A stretch of DNA of 8,591 nt, taken from Methanobrevibacter sp. (GTDB taxonomy: Archaea; Methanobacteriota; Methanobacteria; Methanobacteriales; Methanobacteriaceae). Where the stretch lies: the NCBI GenBank assembly GCA_016291275.1, contig JAEEWY010000059.1, forward strand, positions 1 to 8,591. The letters run 5' to 3'. The translations under genes and the position numbers were made by a program. Below the pieces are notes generated by a model. That model ran no database searches. It saw only the letters and a list, made by a program, of their open reading frames with translations, and was not told the origin of the DNA. Positions 5,744 to 8,591 of the stretch are shown piece after piece. Within the stretch, counting starts at the first letter, position 1. Each line of letters opens with the position of its first letter.

Positions 5744-5770
5744 TAAAGATTAATAATTTGATTGAGTAAT

Positions 5771-7402
5771 CTAAAAGCTTATGGAACAGAATTGACCATA
5801 TAACTTATAGTTTTTTGTATTCCAGTTTTTGATTTTTCCAAAAGTGTTTCTTGGACTTGTTGTATCTGCAACCACCCACTTTTTGTTTATATACAATTGA
5901 GTCCAGATATGGCCGGAAACATAGCCGCTGGTGAACTTGCAGCCACCTCCCTTAACATATCTTGCAGGAATTCCAGAAGCTCTTGACAATGCAACCAATA
6001 AATGGCTTTGGTCAACGCAATTTCCCTTTTTTGCCTTGAGAGTCTTTACAGCCCCTCTCAATGTGTTTCGATATTTTTTATACTGGATATTGTCACGAAC
6101 CCAATTGAATAGCTTTTTACCCTTCTCATAATCTGTTTTGAGCTTTGAAGTCAGTGTTTTTGCCAAATCTTGGATATCCTTATTCTTAACCTGGCAGTTT
6201 TTAGTGCTTGAAAGGTATTTCCTTAAAGCTTCACTGATAGTGGTCTTGCTTGAGCTTACTGACTTGGTAGCAGTCTTTGAAACACTTGCTTTAGTTTTGA
6301 TTGCCTTATTAGTGCTTGCAGTGGTTTTCTTTGTAGTTGACTTTGCTGTCTTTGTTGTATTTTTAGCGGAAACCTTAACATTCACAGTTGATTTTCCATT
6401 TATGTCCACATTGATTTTGCTGGTATTAAGATTAATGTTGGCCTCATCAGATTTAGTTAAATCCAATAGGTATTTGCTAGGATCCAGCCTATCTAAAATA
6501 TTATTCAATATATTATGGATATTACTCAGTGCCATTTCAGCTAAGCTTCCCTCTTTAACAGATTTATCCTCATTATTGGAAGGTTCATTTGAAGTGTTTT
6601 TTGTTTTATTTGTTGCTATAGTTTTATTGCTCTTGACAGTATTGGCTGTAGTTTTATTTGTTGTTTTATTGCTTGGCTTTGCACTGGAATTTACAGTGGA
6701 TTTGGCATTCTTTTTTATTTTAGAATTGATTTTATCCAAATCCAAATCATCAAGCTTTATTGAATTAGGCAATCTATTGTTTTTATTGAAGAAATCCAAG
6801 CATTTACTGTATGAAAGAATCAATTGCTTATATGGAATATTTCCCTTAGATGATGAAACCCAATTCGGAGCTCTTTTGTTTTTATCAATGAATTTTCTGG
6901 TTTTGCTGGCTATCTTAATATATTCAGTCTTATTCAAGGTTCCTTTTACAGATTTTGAATTTGTGTTGCTGTACTTTTTAACCAAATTCTTCTTAATTAC
7001 AATCTTTGAATTTGAGTTGTTTTCAACTGCCTTTGTCATCAGATACAAGTATTCTGTATTTGAATAGTTCTTATTGCTGATTTTAACTTTAGGGAATTTC
7101 CCATTCTTCTCCACATAGTTCATAAAGCTTGTAGATGTCTTTGCCAATGTCTTCTTGTTCACTGTTGTTGTATTTGCTTTTGTTTTGCTTGTGCTTGTTT
7201 TAGTTGTGCTTGTCTTATTAGTGCTTGTTTTCTTTGTTGAATTTGTCTTTGCTTTAGTGGCAGTATTTAATGTTGCTGTTTTATTGCTTGAAGAATTGGA
7301 TTTAAGGATATTCTTATCCACATCATCAGAATTATTCACGCTTTGAGCGCTTATGCTGCTTAAGCTAAAAAACAGCACTACCAATAAAGCTAAAATAATC
7401 AT
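5771..7402 (-). CDS. Exported pseudomurein-binding-repeat protein with transglutaminase-like cysteine peptidase domain
   Basis: A probable cell-wall enzyme of 543 residues from the ATG at 7402. Residues 1-20 are a signal-peptide core (hydrophobic, ending SISAQ). Residues 21-90 are a Ser/Thr/Lys/Asn-rich linker with pentapeptide repeats. About 92-127 (FMNYVEKNGKFPKVKISN, then YSNTEYLYLMTKAV) fits a pseudomurein-binding repeat, and 166-212 looks like one or two diverged copies. A second low-complexity linker covers about 230-280 and a third 345-390. Residues about 395-543 form a transglutaminase-like domain with triad C462 (GNCVDQSH), H498 (SGHIWTQ) and D513 (VADTT). This is the arrangement of the pseudomurein endoisopeptidases PeiW and PeiP (peptidase family C71), which cut peptide crosslinks of the methanogen wall. 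Lysine-rich linkers and Asn/Thr glycosylation sites suit a surface protein. The start is uncertain: there is no positive charge before the hydrophobic core and no well-spaced Shine-Dalgarno for ATG 7402 (see 7403-7445). An autolysin, wall-remodelling or toxin-like role is inferred. Confidence 0.85.
   Translation of the reverse strand: MIILALLVVLFFSLSSISAQSVNNSDDVDKNILKSNSSSNKTATLNTATKAKTNSTKKTSTNKTSTTKTSTSKTKANTTTVNKKTLAKTSTSFMNYVEKNGKFPKVKISNKNYSNTEYLYLMTKAVENNSNSKIVIKKNLVKKYSNTNSKSVKGTLNKTEYIKIASKTRKFIDKNKRAPNWVSSSKGNIPYKQLILSYSKCLDFFNKNNRLPNSIKLDDLDLDKINSKIKKNAKSTVNSSAKPSNKTTNKTTANTVKSNKTIATNKTKNTSNEPSNNEDKSVKEGSLAEMALSNIHNILNNILDRLDPSKYLLDLTKSDEANINLNTSKINVDINGKSTVNVKVSAKNTTKTAKSTTKKTTASTNKAIKTKASVSKTATKSVSSSKTTISEALRKYLSSTKNCQVKNKDIQDLAKTLTSKLKTDYEKGKKLFNWVRDNIQYKKYRNTLRGAVKTLKAKKGNCVDQSHLLVALSRASGIPARYVKGGGCKFTSGYVSGHIWTQLYINKKWVVADTTSPRNTFGKIKNWNTKNYKLYGQFCSISF
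7191..7235 (-). repeat. Three tandem 15-bp repeats encoding KTSTx pentapeptides
   Basis: GTGCTTGT recurs at 7191, 7206 and 7221 on the plus strand, an exact 15-bp period. On the minus strand this encodes KTSTN-KTSTT-KTSTS in the first linker of the hydrolase. Such repeats can expand or contract in whole codons and so change linker length without a frameshift. Confidence 0.8.
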
Positions 7403-7445
7403 TTTAGTTCTAATGCTAACACCTCATTTTTATTTATTCTCCTCC
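7403..7445 (-). promoter_or_regulatory. Unusual translation start region of the hydrolase gene
   Basis: Reading the minus strand, GGAGGAG (7445-7439), a near-perfect Shine-Dalgarno, is followed 11 nt later by ATG AGG TGT TAG (7427-7416), a three-codon ORF one base out of frame with the hydrolase. GAGGTG (7425-7420) inside it is a second possible Shine-Dalgarno. It lies 17 nt before ATG 7402, but only 5 nt before an in-frame ATT (7414-7412) that would add the residues (M)RTK before the hydrophobic signal core. The in-frame stop TGA at 7426-7424 blocks any further extension. Confidence 0.6.
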
Positions 7446-7461
7446 TTTTATTTTCTAAACT

Positions 7462-7494
7462 ATCTTTAAAAAGCCTCTTTTTTATTTTAAAGAT
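7462..7494 (-). other. Hairpin in the 5' leader of the hydrolase gene
   Basis: ATCTTTAAAA (7462-7471) and TTTTAAAGAT (7485-7494) are perfect inverted repeats with a 13-nt loop. They lie between the presumed transcript start (near 7561) and the ribosome binding site (7439-7445). On the minus strand the loop holds AAAAAGAGGCUUUUU, which can form a competing 6-bp hairpin. No U-run follows, so this is not a plain terminator. It may be an RNA switch, a stabiliser or simply an AT-rich coincidence. Confidence 0.5.
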
Positions 7495-7540
7495 TAGTTA
7501 ATTCATATTTTGATTTTTTAATTTAAATATATTTTCTAAT

Positions 7541-7562
7541 TGTGATTTTGTGCAAAATCACA
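7541..7562. promoter_or_regulatory. 22-bp dyad, probable operator
   Basis: Two perfect 10-bp arms, TGTGATTTTG (7541-7550) and CAAAATCACA (7553-7562), flank a 2-bp centre. Two of the next three outward positions also pair (7538-7540 with 7563-7565, allowing one G-T). The site lies about 20-45 bp downstream of the minus-strand TATA-like repeat, where transcription of the hydrolase should begin. A dimeric repressor bound here would block the promoter. It is about 165 bp from the TATA box of the divergent gene, so it probably acts on the hydrolase. Confidence 0.75.
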
Positions 7563-7582
7563 GTTCTGTTTCCATAAAAAAG

Positions 7583-7603
7583 CTTATATATTACTTATAT
7601 ATT
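7583..7603 (-). promoter_or_regulatory. Tandem TATA-like boxes for the hydrolase gene
   Basis: CTTATATATT occurs twice on the plus strand (7583-7592 and 7594-7603), spaced by 11 bp. Read on the minus strand each is AATATATAAG, a good TATA box. The nearer copy predicts a start near 7561, giving an untranslated leader of about 130 nt. TATA boxes are nearly symmetric, so a plus-strand role cannot be excluded, but a closer plus-strand box exists at 7727. Confidence 0.55.
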
Positions 7604-7726
7604 GAAATAAATATTAAAATGAGATTAAAATTTACATAATGCTTATTATATTGATTTGATTTAGTAAATTTCATATAAAAATTCAAGTTTATCATAGTAA
7701 AATTTATTATATTCGTATAAACAAAC

Positions 7727-7734
7727 TTTATATT
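7727..7734 (+). promoter_or_regulatory. TATA box of the radical SAM gene
   Basis: TTTATATT at 7727-7734 predicts a transcript start near 7757. That is a few bases before the Shine-Dalgarno AAAGGA (7761-7766), leaving a short leader of about 17 nt before ATG 7774. Confidence 0.65.
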
Positions 7735-7773
7735 GATTTTAATAAAAACAAGTATTTTAAAAAGGACTAAAGC

Positions 7774-8591
7774 ATGTTTAAAGAAAAGAATATAATTATA
7801 AAAAATCCCCTAAAGGCAGACATACGTTTTGGGCTGGTTTATCCAAACGTTTACAAGACTGCAATGAGTTCCTTGGGCTACCAGATCATTTATAATTATA
7901 TCAATGAAAGGGAGGATACATACTCTGAAAGAATCATTTATCCTTCCACAAGAAGTTTGGAGACCAACAGTCCATTGTCTGACTTTGACATTGTTTCATT
8001 TTCCCTTCAATATGAACAGGATTATTTCCATGTGTTGGAAATGTTGAGGGAAGCTGACATTCCACTTAGAAGGGAAGACAGGACATCTGATGATCCTTTA
8101 ATCATTGCTGGAGGTCCTTGCGCTAGTGCTAATCCATTGCCTTTATCTGACTTTATAGATATTTTTGTTGTTGGGGAAGCTGAAGCAGTTCTGTATGACT
8201 TTTTGGATTTGTATTCTTCATTGGGTCTCTCTAAAAGGAGCAAAAAGAATAGAACCAATGAGGATATTGATGAAAAAATGGATTTGTCTCCTTTTTTAGA
8301 CATTGAAGGTTTATACATATCTGAATTCAATAATGAAACAAATATAGTGCTGTCAGAGGATATGGAAAGCATATATCATCTGACTTGCCCTATCGTTACC
8401 GAAACCGATGATAAGGATTTCATTCCTGCATTTTCAAATTCAATCCTATTGAATGTTTCAAGGGCATGTACAAGAGGATGCAGGTTCTGCATGTCCAGTT
8501 ATATGTATAGGCCCCTTAGGGAAACCAATTTAGATGACCTCTTTTCAATTGCAGAGGAAGCTAGAGCAAACACTGGACTGAACAAGATATC
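7774..8591 (+). CDS. Radical SAM protein with B12-binding-like N-terminal domain, 3' end cut by the window
   Basis: The frame is open from ATG 7774 to the window edge, giving 272 complete codons. Residues about 15-150 (ADIRFGLVYPNVYKTAMSSLGYQ, SDFDIVSFSLQYEQDYF, LIIAGGPCASANPLPL, FIDIFVVGEAE) form a Rossmann-like domain resembling the cobalamin-binding fold of COG1032 proteins. I see no D-x-H-x-x-G motif, so cobalamin binding is doubtful. The radical SAM motif is C232-x-x-x-C236-x-x-C239 (RACTRGCRFCMSS), which binds the [4Fe-4S] cluster that cleaves S-adenosylmethionine. The remaining barrel and C-terminus lie outside the window. The start is supported by AAAGGA (7761-7766) 7 nt upstream and by an N-terminus that begins with the expected strand. 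The substrate is unknown; members of this group methylate or rearrange diverse molecules. It is divergent from the hydrolase gene and need not be related to it. Confidence 0.9.
   Translation, partial: MFKEKNIIIKNPLKADIRFGLVYPNVYKTAMSSLGYQIIYNYINEREDTYSERIIYPSTRSLETNSPLSDFDIVSFSLQYEQDYFHVLEMLREADIPLRREDRTSDDPLIIAGGPCASANPLPLSDFIDIFVVGEAEAVLYDFLDLYSSLGLSKRSKKNRTNEDIDEKMDLSPFLDIEGLYISEFNNETNIVLSEDMESIYHLTCPIVTETDDKDFIPAFSNSILLNVSRACTRGCRFCMSSYMYRPLRETNLDDLFSIAEEARANTGLNKI

Noticed and set aside
6138..7067. Long plus-strand open frame of 309 codons opposite the hydrolase gene, rich in Leu, Val and Phe
   Set aside because: It is the antisense of Lys/Thr/Ser/Asn-rich coding sequence, which reads as a false membrane protein. 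It has no ribosome binding site, and the minus-strand frame has clear domain motifs. The shorter frames at 5931-6131 and 7155-7346 have the same origin.
7598..7736. Three copies of TATATTGA (7598, 7647, 7729) upstream of the radical SAM gene
   Set aside because: The spacing is irregular, the sequence is AT-only except for one base, and one copy is part of a TATA box. It is expected by chance in such AT-rich DNA.
8022..8372. Minus-strand open frame of 116 codons within the radical SAM gene
   Set aside because: The plus-strand frame is open through this whole stretch and carries recognisable domain and CxxxCxxC motifs. The minus frame has no recognisable features.
1..8591. CRISPR array, insertion sequence or transposon ends
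   Set aside because: I saw no regularly spaced longer direct repeats, no transposase motifs and no paired terminal inverted repeats on either strand.

Overview
The window looks like chromosomal DNA from a pseudomurein-walled, hydrogenotrophic methanogen of the order Methanobacteriales, most likely Methanobrevibacter or a close relative. The evidence is an AT-rich genome with T-rich gene borders, soluble heterodisulfide reductase genes, a 2-phosphoglycerate kinase of the cyclic 2,3-diphosphoglycerate pathway, an archaeal 7S/SRP RNA, TATA-type promoters, and a secreted protein that appears to carry pseudomurein-binding repeats. I ran no database search, so the genus is an inference.

Layout. 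Positions 1-1268 hold the end of hdrC and all of hdrB, two subunits of the CoM-S-S-CoB heterodisulfide reductase, closed by a hairpin plus T-run terminator. Positions 1574-2367 hold two overlapping genes for small conserved archaeal proteins (DUF749-like and DUF2096-like). Positions 2455-3174 encode a metallophosphoesterase. Positions 3529-4825 hold an overlapping pair: 2-phosphoglycerate kinase and a two-CBS-domain protein that may sense nucleotides. From about 4925 to 5639 there is an RNA island: an array of helically phased T-tracts, the SRP RNA gene with a TATA box at the expected distance, and tRNA-Ser(GCT). On the minus strand, 5771-7402 encodes an exported protein with pseudomurein-binding-like repeats and a transglutaminase-like Cys-His-Asp domain, a probable cell-wall endoisopeptidase. 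A divergent plus-strand gene from 7774 to the window edge encodes a radical SAM protein.

Most genes here are housekeeping. They supply energy conservation (HdrBC), compatible-solute or phosphate metabolism (2PGK) and protein export (SRP RNA). The part that best rewards a second look is the 371-bp region between the cell-wall hydrolase and the radical SAM gene. For the hydrolase it contains a tandem TATA-like repeat, an almost perfect 22-bp dyad where transcription should start, a leader of about 130 nt with a 10-bp-arm hairpin, and a start region that does not read cleanly. There, a near-perfect Shine-Dalgarno leads into a three-codon ORF (M-R-C-stop) lying one base out of frame with the signal peptide. 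Together these suggest tight control of a potentially lethal wall-cutting enzyme, or a single-base disruption of its start.
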